Positions 51,676-61,258 are shown, counted from the first letter of the stretch. The stretch is DNA of 64,000 nt from Hydrogenophaga intermedia (GCF_023715105.1 NZ_JAMBNO010000013.1:62001-126000); one strand, 5' to 3'. Program-made: numbers and translations. Notes: generated by a model not told the origin, from the letters alone.

Positions 51676-52406
51676 GTGCAGGTCTCCAGCGCGTGGCGCA
51701 ACCAGGCCCGCAGCGCCTGGGGGTTGGCGCAGCGGTGCTGCGCGCGGGTCGGGCCGTCGCCGACCTTGATGGTCTCGCCCTGCAGTGCATGCACGGCGGC
51801 AAAGCCGTCTTCGTCGGTGACGTCGTCGCCCGCAAAGCAGGGGCGGCGGCCTGCAAAGGGCGCCTCGCTCATGAAGGCTGCGATGGCGTAGCCCTTGCCG
51901 ACCTGCGCTGACTTGACCTCGACCACCGCCTTGCCATGCATGAGTTGCAGGTCATCGCGGCCATTGAGCGCCTGTGTCAACAGGTCCAGGCAGGCCGGGC
52001 CGAGTGCGGGGTTGAGGCGGTAGTGCAGTGATAGGGAGGTCTGCTTGCGCTCCAGCACCAGGCCGTGATGCCGCGAGACGAAATCCTGTGCGAGGTCGGC
52101 GAGGGCTTGCAGTTCGGGCGTGTCGGCCAGGCGCAGGCGGCCGTCGCCCGCGACGCGCACCGCACCGTGCTCGAAGGCGCCAGGCCAGCGCTGCGCAGGC
52201 AGCCAGCGCCGCAGGTCGTCGCGCGCGCGCCCGGTCACGATGGCCAGGGCGCCATCGAGTCGTTGGTGCAGGGCGTCGAGCAAGGGCGGCAGGTCGTCGG
52301 GAACCTGCACGGCGTCGGGGCGGCTGGCGAGGTCGGCCAGGGTGCCGTCGAAATCCAGGAACAGCGCCGATCGCCGGGCCGACAAGGTGGGCAGCGTCGT
52401 CGTCAT
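51672..52406 (-). CDS. otsB: Trehalose-6-phosphate phosphatase
   Basis: The 244-residue HAD phosphatase makes trehalose from its 6-phosphate. Motif I LFLDFDGTLAD, motif II TGR, Lys in KAVVEVK, and motif IV AGDDVTDEDGF are intact. It is the first gene of otsB-GH15-otsA-mscS; a 39-nt hairpin precedes it. Confidence 0.96.
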   Translation of the reverse strand: MTTTLPTLSARRSALFLDFDGTLADLASRPDAVQVPDDLPPLLDALHQRLDGALAIVTGRARDDLRRWLPAQRWPGAFEHGAVRVAGDGRLRLADTPELQALADLAQDFVSRHHGLVLERKQTSLSLHYRLNPALGPACLDLLTQALNGRDDLQLMHGKAVVEVKSAQVGKGYAIAAFMSEAPFAGRRPCFAGDDVTDEDGFAAVHALQGETIKVGDGPTRAQHRCANPQALRAWLRHALETCT

Positions 52407-52450
52407 CAACCGCTTACCGTACCGCGCTTCGGGGGTCAGGGGCAAGCGGT

Positions 52451-52489
52451 GGCGGGTTTGCCGCAGTGCAGCACTGCGGAAAATCCGCC
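52451..52489. terminator. 39-nt hairpin between cca and otsB
   Basis: CCGCAGTGC (52461-52469) pairs with GCACTGCGG (52471-52479) with one base between. Outer arms (52451-52459 and 52481-52489) continue the stem after a single mismatch. There is no T run. It may terminate cca, stabilise its 3' end, or act as an attenuator or operator for the trehalose operon. Confidence 0.55.
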
Positions 52490-52540
52490 CGGCTTGACAG
52501 CCCGCTCGATGGTGGTCGAGCGCGCCCCTTGCGACCCGTT

Positions 52541-53722
52541 TCAGACCGGTTGCGCCAGCGCTTCCTGCAGGCAGGCGAGCCGCGCGGCCCGCAGCCGTTC
52601 GCCAACCTGCGGGCCACTCAGGCCCTCGCCCAGCGCCTGGCGGGTGATGGCAGCGGTATCCAGGGCCTGCACACGCTGCAGCGCCTGTGCCAGCCGCGCG
52701 GTGGCCGCGCGCACCGCGGCACCGGCGTCGGGCGCGCTCAAGGCCTCGCCCTCGACGACCCGCAAGCCCTCGAGAAAGCGCGTCGGCTTGCGCCAGGCAT
52801 CGCAGCGATTGAACAGTTCGAGCATGGTGTCGGCATCGCCCGCCGACCGCAACGTCTCGCGCTCGCGGTGGACCAGCAGGGCCAGATCGCGCGCGTCATT
52901 GGGCACGCGCCAGCGCTCGGCCAGCGCCCGCAGGGCCGCCTCGTCGCGCAGTGCGGTCACCAGCCAGGTCCAGCGTACCGGCAGTGGTGCGTCGGTAAAC
53001 AGCGGGTGTGTTTCGAGTACCGATGCGCGTTCGGGGCCGAGCGCCGATTGCTTCAGGGCGTCGAGCCCCCAGGCGGCGAGCAGGCCGCAGTCGTCCAGCG
53101 TGGCGATCAGCCGGCTCGGACGCGCCTCCATCAGGCCGCGCGCCACCTCCTGCCACACGCGCTCGGCCACCAGGTGGTCGGCCTCGCCGTGTTGCACCAT
53201 CGCGCGCATCAGGGCCATCGTCTCGGGCGCCACGCGAAAGTCGGGCCAGCGCGCCGCAAAGCGCGCCACGCGAAGGATGCGCACCGGGTCCTCGGCGAAG
53301 GCCGGCGTGACGTGGCGCAGCGCGCGTGCGCGCAGGTCGGCCAGCCCGCCCCAGGGGTCGATCAGTGGCGCGTTGGCGGGGTCATCGGCGTGTGCCGCAT
53401 CCACCGCCATCGCATTGACGGTGAGGTCGCGTCGCGCGAGGTCCTCTTCCAGCGTGACGTCGGGTGCGGCTTGAAAGGCGAAGCCGTGGTAGCCCGGTGC
53501 GGTCTTGCGCTCAGTCCGCGCGAGCGCGTACTCCTCGTGCGTCTGCGGGTGCAGGAAGACCGGGAAATCGCGCCCCACGGGTTCGTAACCCGCGGCCGCC
53601 ATCGCCTCTGGCGTGGCGCCCACAACCACCCAGTCGCGGTCCGCGCGCCCGGGTGCGGGCCAGCCGAACTCGCGCGCCAGCCAGGCATCGCGCACCGCAC
53701 CGCCCACCAGGTAAATCTGCAT
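52541..53722 (-). CDS. cca: CCA tRNA nucleotidyltransferase (HD domain not evident)
   Basis: A 393-residue class II enzyme adding CCA to tRNA 3' ends. MQIYLVGGAVRDAWLAREF, the metal motif RDWVVVG (D-x-V here DRDWVV), EEDLARRDLTVNAMAVD, and EDPVRILRVARFAAR are all present. The E. coli protein has a C-terminal HD phosphohydrolase domain; no HD motif is seen here, so only the transferase is assured. TAGACT lies 7 nt before the ATG, without a Shine-Dalgarno. Confidence 0.94.
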   Translation of the reverse strand: MQIYLVGGAVRDAWLAREFGWPAPGRADRDWVVVGATPEAMAAAGYEPVGRDFPVFLHPQTHEEYALARTERKTAPGYHGFAFQAAPDVTLEEDLARRDLTVNAMAVDAAHADDPANAPLIDPWGGLADLRARALRHVTPAFAEDPVRILRVARFAARWPDFRVAPETMALMRAMVQHGEADHLVAERVWQEVARGLMEARPSRLIATLDDCGLLAAWGLDALKQSALGPERASVLETHPLFTDAPLPVRWTWLVTALRDEAALRALAERWRVPNDARDLALLVHRERETLRSAGDADTMLELFNRCDAWRKPTRFLEGLRVVEGEALSAPDAGAAVRAATARLAQALQRVQALDTAAITRQALGEGLSGPQVGERLRAARLACLQEALAQPV

Positions 53723-53759
53723 GGGCGCGAGTCTAGGGTCTGTTGCGACCCAAGGGCAT

Positions 53760-54458
53760 TCAGCGCGGCGCCGGCGCCACGCGGTAGGGCTCGTCGAAGG
53801 CGATGAAATCGTGCTCCTTCAAGGCATCGTCGATCCAGGCCCGCACGCCGGGCAGGGCGAGCACACGATCAACGTAGGCCTGGATATCGTCGGGCACCGG
53901 CAGTGCGTAGGTGCGGATGCGCGTGCACACCGGTGCAAAGAAGGCGTCGGCAATGGTGAAGCTGCCGAACAGCAGGGCGCCCGCGGCTTGCGCTGCCAGC
54001 AGGTCGCGCCACATGGCCACCAGGCGCTCGACATCGGCGCGCACGCCAGCCTGATCGCGCCAGATCAGCGCGCCCACGTCGGGCAGCGCAGCCTCGATGT
54101 TCATGGGGCAGTGGCTGCGCAGCGCATTGAAGCCGCTGTGCATCTCGGCGCACACGCTGCGGGCCCGTGCGCGCTGGCGCGGGTCGGTCGGCCACAGGTG
54201 CTTGTCGGGAAAGCGCTCGGCCAGGGCCTCCGCGATGGCCAGCGAGTCCCAGACCACGAAGCCGTCATCGACCAGGGCGGGTACCTTGCCCACCGGGTTG
54301 ATGGCCTTCACCCGCTGCTTGAAGACCGAGTCGGCCTCGAACGAGTCGAACCGGATCTGGATTTCCTCGAACGGGATGCCGGCCTGGCGCATCAGCACCC
54401 AGGGGCGCATGGACCAGGACGAGTAGTTCTTGTTGCCGATGATGAGTTGCAGGGCCAT
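53760..54458 (-). CDS. Glutathione S-transferase
   Basis: The 232-residue protein has the thioredoxin-like N-domain (LIIGNKNYSSWSMRPWVLMR, NPVGKVPALVDDGFVVWDSLAI) and an all-helical C-domain (SFTIADAFFAPVCTRI). The Ser in SSWSMRP is the expected glutathione-activating residue. It conjugates or isomerises small electrophiles; the substrate is unknown. GGAGCACC precedes the ATG. Confidence 0.92.
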   Translation of the reverse strand: MALQLIIGNKNYSSWSMRPWVLMRQAGIPFEEIQIRFDSFEADSVFKQRVKAINPVGKVPALVDDGFVVWDSLAIAEALAERFPDKHLWPTDPRQRARARSVCAEMHSGFNALRSHCPMNIEAALPDVGALIWRDQAGVRADVERLVAMWRDLLAAQAAGALLFGSFTIADAFFAPVCTRIRTYALPVPDDIQAYVDRVLALPGVRAWIDDALKEHDFIAFDEPYRVAPAPR

Positions 54459-54559
54459 GGTGTGCTCCGTGTGGAGCGCCGATGGTAGAGCGCGGTGGCC
54501 CTGCGATCGATGCGCAATGCGGGCCCGATGGATGCGGGCCCGTCATGAATGGCGGGCGT

Positions 54560-54874
54560 TCAGGCGTACTTTTCGAGGATGCGCGTGGAGCGCTCGACGT
54601 CGCGCATGACCGGGCCTTCGACCGCCACCTCGGCCACGGCGTCCATCACGTTGCAGGCCATCATGCGGTAGAAGGCCTTGTCCATGGCCTTGCGCGCGGC
54701 CGACATCTGCTGGGCCACCTCCTCGCAGGGGCGTTCCGTCTGCACCATCTCGATGAGGCCGCGGATCTGGCCTTCGATGCGTTTGAGGCGGTTCACCACA
54801 TCGCGCTGGGTGTCGACGCTGTTGGCGGTCGTGCGGCCGCGCTGCGGCGGTTGGACGAGGGTCTGGACGTTCAT
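54560..54874 (-). CDS. CsoR/RcnR-family (DUF156) regulator
   Basis: A 104-residue all-helical repressor: DVVNRLKRIEGQIRGLIEMV followed by Cys in ERPCEEVAQQ and a second in MMACNVMDAV. In copper-sensing CsoR a His stands four residues before the second Cys; here that position is Arg (RMMAC). The effector, whether metal, formaldehyde or sulfur species, is therefore not assigned. No transporter gene is adjacent. Confidence 0.85.
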   Translation of the reverse strand: MNVQTLVQPPQRGRTTANSVDTQRDVVNRLKRIEGQIRGLIEMVQTERPCEEVAQQMSAARKAMDKAFYRMMACNVMDAVAEVAVEGPVMRDVERSTRILEKYA

Positions 54875-54988
54875 GTTGCGCCTGTGCCTGAAAGTAGTTT
54901 AAAGGTGCTCATTCAAGAGCGGCGCGAGTCTGCCAGATAACACCAACCCAGTACAGTTTTCGAGGGCGCCGCGGCGCGATTCATCCGA

Positions 54989-55942
54989 TCAACGTCCAGC
55001 CTGCTGCCGCCAATGCAGTAGTTGGCTGCGCCCATTGCGCTGCCCGAGGTAGGTGGGCGCGATCGTGTGGACGCTCGCCGGTGCGATGCCCAGGCTGTTC
55101 AGCCCGGGCAGCTGCCCGCTGGCGACGTTGGGCACCGACATGGCCGCAACGTTGTCGCGGCTCATGAGGGGCGGCCCGGGCATGAGCTCCATCACCGCGG
55201 CCTGCAGGCGGCCCAGCGCGGCGGGCAGACCGATCACCGGGCGCTCGTGGCTGCCATGGCGGCCGGCAAGCCGCACCAGCTCGCGCAACGTGAGCACGTC
55301 CGGGCCGGCGCATTCGATGGTCTGGCCCTGGGTGCTCCGGCCGATGGCGTCATCGCGCAGGCAGGCGGCGATCGCGGCCGCCACGTCTTCCACCCACACC
55401 GGCTGGAAACGGGCCTCGGCGCAGGCCAGCGGCACCATCGGCGCAAGCCCTTGCAGTTGCGCGAACAGGTTGAGGAAGCGGTCGCCAGCACCGAAGATCA
55501 CGCTCGGGCGCAGCACGGTGAGGTCGAGGTTGGCGCCGCGCAGCACCTCCTCGCCGCGCGCCTTGCTGCGTTGGTAACGCGACGGCGCATCTGTCGCCAC
55601 GCCGAGAGCGCTCACGTGCACGACGCGGGACACGCCTTCGGCCAGGCAGGCCTCCTCGATGGCCAGTGGTAGCTCCACGTGTACGCGCTCGAAGGCCTCC
55701 TCGCTGCCATGCAGGATGGCCACGAGGTTGACGATCACGTCATGCCCGGCCATGAGGCGCAGCAGTTGCGCAGGGTCGTGCACGTCGGCCTCGATCACGG
55801 TCACGCGCGGCAGGTGCTGCACCGCCGCAGCGTTGCGCGCCCGCCGCGTGGGCACGGTGATCTGCCAGCCTTCGCGGTGCAGGCGTTCACAGGTGTGGCG
55901 GCCAACGAAGCCGGTGCCGCCGAGCACGAGGACGTTTTTCAT
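54989..55942 (-). CDS. NDUFA9-like NAD(P)-binding protein
   Basis: A 317-residue extended-SDR protein with nucleotide loop VLGGTGFVGRHTCERL and FGAGDRFLNLFAQL. The Tyr-x3-Lys becomes YQRSKARGE, as in the complex I NDUFA9 subfamily. Bacterial members are thought to act in quinone or complex I assembly, but this is not established. It follows slt by 29 bp on the same strand. Confidence 0.85.
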   Translation of the reverse strand: MKNVLVLGGTGFVGRHTCERLHREGWQITVPTRRARNAAAVQHLPRVTVIEADVHDPAQLLRLMAGHDVIVNLVAILHGSEEAFERVHVELPLAIEEACLAEGVSRVVHVSALGVATDAPSRYQRSKARGEEVLRGANLDLTVLRPSVIFGAGDRFLNLFAQLQGLAPMVPLACAEARFQPVWVEDVAAAIAACLRDDAIGRSTQGQTIECAGPDVLTLRELVRLAGRHGSHERPVIGLPAALGRLQAAVMELMPGPPLMSRDNVAAMSVPNVASGQLPGLNSLGIAPASVHTIAPTYLGQRNGRSQLLHWRQQAGR

Positions 55943-55971
55943 GGGGTGTTCTTCCAGGGTCGACAAAGCGC

Positions 55972-58002
55972 TCAGGGCAGTTCGGTGTTCACCGCTGCGG
56001 CAGTGGCGCTGCGCGGGCCCACCTGGCCCAGGCGCGCGCGCAGCGATTGCGGCTGGCCGGAAAGCAATGCCGCGTACTGCGTGGTGTTGGCGAGCACGCG
56101 CTGCACGTAATCGCGCGTCTCCTCGAACGGAATGTTCTCGGCCCAGATCTCGCCGGGCAGCACAGGGCCGTTGCGCCACTGCCGCGCGCGGCTGGGGCCG
56201 GCGTTGTAGGCGGCCGCGGCCAGCGGCAGCGAGCCCTCGAAGTCGTCGAGCGCAAACTTGAGGTAAGCAGTGCCGATCTGGATGTTGGTGTCGCGCTCGG
56301 TGATCTGTTGCGGGCGCCAGTCGGTCAGGCCGATCTTGCGCGCCGTCCAGCGCGCGGTCGCGGGCATCACCTGCATGAGGCCCGAGGCGCCGACGTGCGA
56401 GCGGGCGTCGGTGACGAAGCGGCTCTCCTGACGGATCAGGCCGTAGACATAGGCAGGGTCAAGGCCGATTTCTTGCGCGCGTGCCACGACCTGTTCGCGG
56501 TAAGGCGTGGGGAAGCGCTGCGTCTGGTCGATCACCTCGCGCGTGCGCAGGCTGGTGTTGATGCAGCGGTCCCAGATCTGTTCGCGGCAGGCCAGTTCGG
56601 CGGCGGCCAGCAGTTCGCGGTCACCCATGCCGCCGGGGCTGTGCAGGGCCACCTGGTAGTTCCACTCGCGCACCCCCTCGCCGCGCAGGCCCAGGCGCAG
56701 GGCCGCGAGCGCGCGGCGCAGGCCCGCATCTTGCGCCGCGGCGCGGCGCTCCTCGGCCGTGAGCGGCTCGGGTGCTGCGGGCGCGGTGATGGGCAGGCCC
56801 AGCGCTTCGAGCGCCAGCATGCCGTGAAAGCTGTCCGGTGCGGCGATCGATTCGAGCAAGGCGCGCGATTGCGCGCGCGCCACCGTGGCGTCGGGTTCGG
56901 CCAGCGCCTCGATGGCGCGGGCGCGCCAGTAGACCCAGGCGGTCTGGCCCCGCTGCGCCGGGCTCATGGCGTAGATCGCGTCACGCACCGCAGCCCAGCG
57001 GCCGGCCCGCAGGCCGGCGCGCGCCATCCAGGCCAGGTGTTCGTCCGTCATGTGCTGCAGTTCCCCGCGCGCATAGAAGGTGAGCGCGTCGTCCTGCAGG
57101 CGCTGCGCCGCGCGGCGGCCGATGGCGCCCCAGGCCCAGCCGCGCTCCTCGGCGCTGAGCTGGCTGCGCCACTTGAGGCTGTCGAGCTCGGCGGCGGCGG
57201 CGTTCGGGTCTTGCGCGGCCAGGCGGACCAGCGCCAGCGTGACCAGTTCCTTGGTGCGGGGGCGGATGGCGGTGATCTTGTCGTCGAGGTAACGCGCCGG
57301 GTTGTCGGCGATGGCTTCGAGCTGCGCCGCGCGGTCGGGGTCGATCAGCGCCAGCGCCTGACGCGCTGCGGCCGGGCGGTTGACCTCCATCATCAGTCGC
57401 GCGCGCTGCCACACCACCGTGTCCTTGAGGTGGCCACTGGCCAGCAGCGCCTGCGCCGCGGTGGCGCAGCCGTCGTCGACGTCGCGCTGGGCGAGCCAGA
57501 GCTCACGCACGCGTTCGGCCGCCACCTCGGGCGGCAGGCGGCTGCCCGCGGCGTCCAGCATCACCGTGTAGCAGGTGACCTGGCGGTCGTCGTTCATGCG
57601 GAACAAGGGCCGCTCGGCCTCGAAGCGTGCCCAGTCGCGCTGCTTGCCCAGTTGCAGCAGCCAGTCGTTGCGCAGCCGGTCTTCCCAGTAGGTGCCGGCC
57701 ATGGCGTCGAGCGCGGCGCGGATCTCGGCCGGGCTTGCGCTGTCCAGGCGCACGCGCATTTCCCAGTAGCGCGCCAGCGGCTCCAGCACGTGCCCGCGCG
57801 TGGCGGGCAGCAGGCGCGTGAGCTCGGTGCTCTGGTTCTTGCGGAAGGCCTCGCGCATGTCCAGCACGGCTTTGTCTGCAGCCGGCTGCGAGGCGGCCAG
57901 GGCGGGCAGCAGCAGGCCCGCCATAATCAATCGGCGGCCCAGTCGCGCGGTGCGCGCGAAGGGCGAGTCCACGGGCGAACCCGGTGGCAAAGTCAATGTC
58001 AT
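55972..58002 (-). CDS. Soluble lytic transglycosylase Slt
   Basis: The 676-residue periplasmic enzyme cleaves glycan strands to anhydro-muramyl products. It has a signal-like N-terminus (RRLIMAGLLLPALAASQPA), a long alpha-superhelix (U domain) and a C-terminal SLT domain with catalytic Glu in IRQESRFVTDARS and GLMQVMPATA, AAYNAGP. E. coli Slt70 is 645. The ATG at 58002 is 43 bp from the divergent cyclo-ligase. Confidence 0.93.
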   Translation of the reverse strand: MTLTLPPGSPVDSPFARTARLGRRLIMAGLLLPALAASQPAADKAVLDMREAFRKNQSTELTRLLPATRGHVLEPLARYWEMRVRLDSASPAEIRAALDAMAGTYWEDRLRNDWLLQLGKQRDWARFEAERPLFRMNDDRQVTCYTVMLDAAGSRLPPEVAAERVRELWLAQRDVDDGCATAAQALLASGHLKDTVVWQRARLMMEVNRPAAARQALALIDPDRAAQLEAIADNPARYLDDKITAIRPRTKELVTLALVRLAAQDPNAAAAELDSLKWRSQLSAEERGWAWGAIGRRAAQRLQDDALTFYARGELQHMTDEHLAWMARAGLRAGRWAAVRDAIYAMSPAQRGQTAWVYWRARAIEALAEPDATVARAQSRALLESIAAPDSFHGMLALEALGLPITAPAAPEPLTAEERRAAAQDAGLRRALAALRLGLRGEGVREWNYQVALHSPGGMGDRELLAAAELACREQIWDRCINTSLRTREVIDQTQRFPTPYREQVVARAQEIGLDPAYVYGLIRQESRFVTDARSHVGASGLMQVMPATARWTARKIGLTDWRPQQITERDTNIQIGTAYLKFALDDFEGSLPLAAAAYNAGPSRARQWRNGPVLPGEIWAENIPFEETRDYVQRVLANTTQYAALLSGQPQSLRARLGQVGPRSATAAAVNTELP

Positions 58003-58044
58003 CTCGCTTCCCTGAATCTCGAGCACACGGAACACACGTCGATT

Positions 58045-58695
58045 ATGGACAGCAAGCCCGGTCAGAGTTCCCCTTTCCCCGACGGCAGGACGGCCGGCGG
58101 CTCTCCGGGCGAGGCCAAGGCCCGCTGGCGCAGATCGCTCATCGACAAGCGCCAGGCGTTGCCCGACCGTCTCTGGCGCAACGACCAGTTGCAGCGCGTG
58201 ATGCGGGTGTGGCTCGTGAACCGGCCCGACGCGGTGATCGGTGCCTACTGGCCCATCAAGGGCGAGTTCGATCCGCTGCCCGCGCTGTTTCGCTGGCAGG
58301 AGGCCGGGCTGGAGGAAGACGCGCAGGGCCAGCAGCGTCACCGCCGCATCGGCCTGCCGGTGATCAACAAGATCGACAAGACGCTGACCTTCCACACCTG
58401 GTACCCGGGTTGCCCGATGGAAGAAGACGCCTACGGCATCCCCAAGCCCAAGGACACCGAGGTGGTGCAGCCCACACTCATCTTCGTACCTTGCGTGGGC
58501 TACGGCCCGGGCGGCTACCGGCTGGGTTACGGCGGCGGCTTCTATGACCGCACGCTGGCCACGCTGGCGCCACGGCCGTTCACCGTGGGCCTGGGCTACG
58601 ACTTCGCCTTCCTGCCCGAACTGCGCCCCGAGCCGCACGACATGCCACTGGACGCGATTCTGGTGGACACCGGCGTTGCCTGGCCGGTGGACTGA
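58045..58695 (+). CDS. 5-formyltetrahydrofolate cyclo-ligase
   Basis: A 216-residue enzyme turning 5-formyl-THF into 5,10-methenyl-THF with ATP. An N-terminal KARWRRSLIDKRQALPD and the ATP/folate block GYGPGGYRLGYGGGFYDRTL are present. A central insert of about 20 polar residues (EEDAQGQQRHRR) and FHTWYPG follow betaproteobacterial homologues. ATG 58045 is the first in frame. Confidence 0.93.
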   Translation: MDSKPGQSSPFPDGRTAGGSPGEAKARWRRSLIDKRQALPDRLWRNDQLQRVMRVWLVNRPDAVIGAYWPIKGEFDPLPALFRWQEAGLEEDAQGQQRHRRIGLPVINKIDKTLTFHTWYPGCPMEEDAYGIPKPKDTEVVQPTLIFVPCVGYGPGGYRLGYGGGFYDRTLATLAPRPFTVGLGYDFAFLPELRPEPHDMPLDAILVDTGVAWPVD

Positions 58696-58701
58696 AGACC
58701 G

Positions 58702-59601
58702 TCACGGGTGCTCGGCCGTGGCGTGCACCTCGCTGATGCGCTTCTCGCGCCGGATCAGGTAGAGCCCGCTGCCGATCACGATGGCCGCGCCCAGCCAGGT
58801 GTGCGAGGCCGGCAGCGTTTGCCAGATCAGCCAGTCCAGCCCCAGGCCCCAGGCCAGCGCGCTGTACTCGAACGGCGCCACGATGGAGGCTTGCCCATGC
58901 CGGAACGCCTCGGTGATGGCGAGCTGGCCGCCGAAGCCGGTGATCGCCAGCGCAAGCAGCAAGGGCAGATCGGCGCGGGCGACTGCCTGCCAGTTCGGCC
59001 AGGCCAGCGCCCCTGCGCCCACGGATATCGCCACCATCATGGTGAGGATGAGTGCCTCGCTGCTGTCGGTACGGGTGGCCAGACGCCCGGCCACCGCCGT
59101 CACGGCGTAGCACAGCGCCGCGCCCAGCACCGCCAGACCTCCGGTGGTGGCCAGGCTGGCCTGCAGGTCGGCGCCGCTGGGGCGCAGCGCAATCAGCACG
59201 CCCACGAAACCGACGCCGATGGCCCACCAGTGCGCTGCCGGCACGCGCTCCTTGAGCACCGGCACCGACAACGCGGTGATCAGCAACGGCGCGATGAAGA
59301 ACAGCGTGTACGCGGCCGACAGCGGCAGTGTGCGAACGCCCACCGTGAACAGCGTGAGCATGACGATGCCAAGCACGCCGCGCAGCACGTGCAGTGGCCA
59401 GCGCACGCGCAGTACCGTGTGCCAGGCGCCGCGCCAGGCGATGTAGAGCAGCACGAGCGGCAGTGCGGTGAGGCCGCGCAGCGCGGCGATCTGCAGTGCG
59501 GGGTAGCGCGCCGAGAGTGTCTTGAGTACCGCGTCCATGAGGGCGAAGAAGCCCACGGCGATGAGCATCGCGACGATGCTGCGCAGGTTGCTGTTGTGCA
59601 T
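58702..59601 (-). CDS. EamA/DMT-family transporter
   Basis: The 299-residue protein has ten membrane segments in two EamA repeats (VAMLIAVGFFALMDAVLKTL... and VLGAALCYAVTAVAGRLA). It probably exports a metabolite. It lies 4 bp after a LysR gene on the same strand, so both are likely cotranscribed and the regulator may control its own operon. Confidence 0.9.
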   Translation of the reverse strand: MHNSNLRSIVAMLIAVGFFALMDAVLKTLSARYPALQIAALRGLTALPLVLLYIAWRGAWHTVLRVRWPLHVLRGVLGIVMLTLFTVGVRTLPLSAAYTLFFIAPLLITALSVPVLKERVPAAHWWAIGVGFVGVLIALRPSGADLQASLATTGGLAVLGAALCYAVTAVAGRLATRTDSSEALILTMMVAISVGAGALAWPNWQAVARADLPLLLALAITGFGGQLAITEAFRHGQASIVAPFEYSALAWGLGLDWLIWQTLPASHTWLGAAIVIGSGLYLIRREKRISEVHATAEHP

Positions 59602-59605
59602 GGGG

Positions 59606-60637
59606 TCAGTCGATGTTGTCCACGGTGTCGGGATCCGGCACGTCGCCGATCGCCTCGCGCGTGAGTGCGGCCTGCTGGAGCAGCCAGTCGGCGAAGGCCT
59701 TGACCTCGGGGCGCTGCGGGCTGCGCGGCGCCATCACCAGCCAGTACACCAGCGGTGAGTCGATGCGCGTGTGCGGCAGCGGCTCCACCAGCGCACCGCT
59801 GGCCAGGTTCTCGGCCACCAGCGGCAGTCGCGCCAGCGCCACGCCCTGGCCGATCACGGCGGCCTGCACGATCTGCTGTGCGTAGTTGAAGTACAGCCAG
59901 CGCTGCGGATTCAGGCGCGGGCGTTGCGCGGCCTTGGCGCGCCCGCGTGGCGTGGGCGCGGGCTCGGGGCTGGCGAAGTGGTCGAGCCAGCGCTGCCAGG
60001 TCAGCCATTCGAGGTGGCGGGTACGGTGCGCGTCACCGGCTTCGATGAGCGCGCAACCCGCGAGGTCTTCGATGCGCTGGATGGGATGGCTCTGCAGCAG
60101 CCAGGGGCTGGCCACGGGCGTGAGCTTCTCGCCGAAGAGGCGGATGGCGCCCGCCGGTACCGCCTGCGGTACGGCGTAGCGCAGCGCCAGGTCGACATCG
60201 GCGGTGGACAGGTCGACCGCCGAGTCGGTGGCGTCGATGCGGATGTCGATGTCGGGGTGGTCGCGCTGGAAGGCCTCCAGGCGCGGAATCAACCACATCG
60301 AGGCGAACGATGCCCAGGTGGTGATGGCCACGCTCTTGCGCCCCGCGCTCTGGCGGATCTGGCGCACCGTGGCGTCCATGCGTTCAAGCGCGCTGCTGGC
60401 CGCGCGCAGCAGTTGCGAGCCCGCCCCCGTGAGCTCGACCGCGCGGGTGTGACGCAGGAACAGCGAGACGCCCACCTCGTCTTCCAGCGCCTGGATCTGG
60501 CGGCTCACGGCGCTCTGTGTGAGCGAGAGTTCCTCGGCCGCGGCGCGGAAGTTCAGGTGTCGGGCCACGGCCTCGAAGGCGCGCAGGTGGCCCATGCCGA
60601 TCGGGCGGGTGCGGGGGTGGCGGGCGGTGAGCGACAT
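59606..60637 (-). CDS. LysR-type regulator (GcvA-like)
   Basis: A 343-residue regulator with N-terminal winged helix (MGHLRAFEAVARHLNFRAAAEELSLTQSAVS split) and a C-terminal periplasmic-binding-type domain that recalls GcvA (WASFASMWLIPRLEAFQRDHPDIDIRI). An insertion of about 25 Arg/Pro-rich residues (near 215 to 245) is unusual. ATG 60637 is chosen; another ATG is 30 bp upstream. Confidence 0.9.
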   Translation of the reverse strand: MSLTARHPRTRPIGMGHLRAFEAVARHLNFRAAAEELSLTQSAVSRQIQALEDEVGVSLFLRHTRAVELTGAGSQLLRAASSALERMDATVRQIRQSAGRKSVAITTWASFASMWLIPRLEAFQRDHPDIDIRIDATDSAVDLSTADVDLALRYAVPQAVPAGAIRLFGEKLTPVASPWLLQSHPIQRIEDLAGCALIEAGDAHRTRHLEWLTWQRWLDHFASPEPAPTPRGRAKAAQRPRLNPQRWLYFNYAQQIVQAAVIGQGVALARLPLVAENLASGALVEPLPHTRIDSPLVYWLVMAPRSPQRPEVKAFADWLLQQAALTREAIGDVPDPDTVDNID

Positions 60638-60754
60638 GTCGAAGCATTGATGCGCTGATGGAATCAATAGCTTAGCCGGGTTTCATTGGACGCTGGACGC
60701 CCGTGGCGAGAAGATGACATCCGCGCCAACACCCCCGGCGCCTGGAGAACCGAC

Positions 60755-61216
60755 ATGGCTACCCGTTCCGAATCGGCATCAAACACGTCGCGCCGCGGCC
60801 ACCTCGTCGCGGCCCACCGGGCCATCAGCCTGTACCCCGCCGAGGACAGCTGCCTGAACATCACCAGCGGCCGCGCCTGGGTCACGTTGAACCAGCCGCA
60901 CGTACCGGCCGGGCTGGGCGACATCGTGCTGGAGCGCGGCGAGCGGCTGCATGTGCCCGCCGGTGCCCACCTGGTGATGGAGCCGTGGCAGAGCGGCGAT
61001 GCGCTGCGCTTTGACTGGTGTGTCGAGCCGTTGAGCGTGGCGGCACCCGGGCGCTTTGCACGCGAGGTGGTCGCACCGACGCGCGAACTCGGCCATGCTC
61101 TGGGTCACGTGGCACTGGCGTTCGGGCGGTTGCTGCGCGGCGTGCTCGGTTACGGCGAGTTCCTGGTGGCCGGCCGCGGCCGCGTGCTCTCGCGCTTCGA
61201 GTCGAACCCGCCTTGA
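60755..61216 (+). CDS. DUF2917 protein
   Basis: The 153-residue protein contains LYPAEDSCLNITSGRAWVTL and GDIVLERGERLHVPAGAHLVMEPW, the core of DUF2917, a small cupin-like beta domain of unknown function found in Burkholderiales. GGAG precedes the ATG. It is divergent from the LysR gene. Confidence 0.85.
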   Translation: MATRSESASNTSRRGHLVAAHRAISLYPAEDSCLNITSGRAWVTLNQPHVPAGLGDIVLERGERLHVPAGAHLVMEPWQSGDALRFDWCVEPLSVAAPGRFAREVVAPTRELGHALGHVALAFGRLLRGVLGYGEFLVAGRGRVLSRFESNPP

Positions 61217-61258
61217 GCGTGAGCGCCGACGCGGTGTCGGGGTGAGCACAATAGGCGC

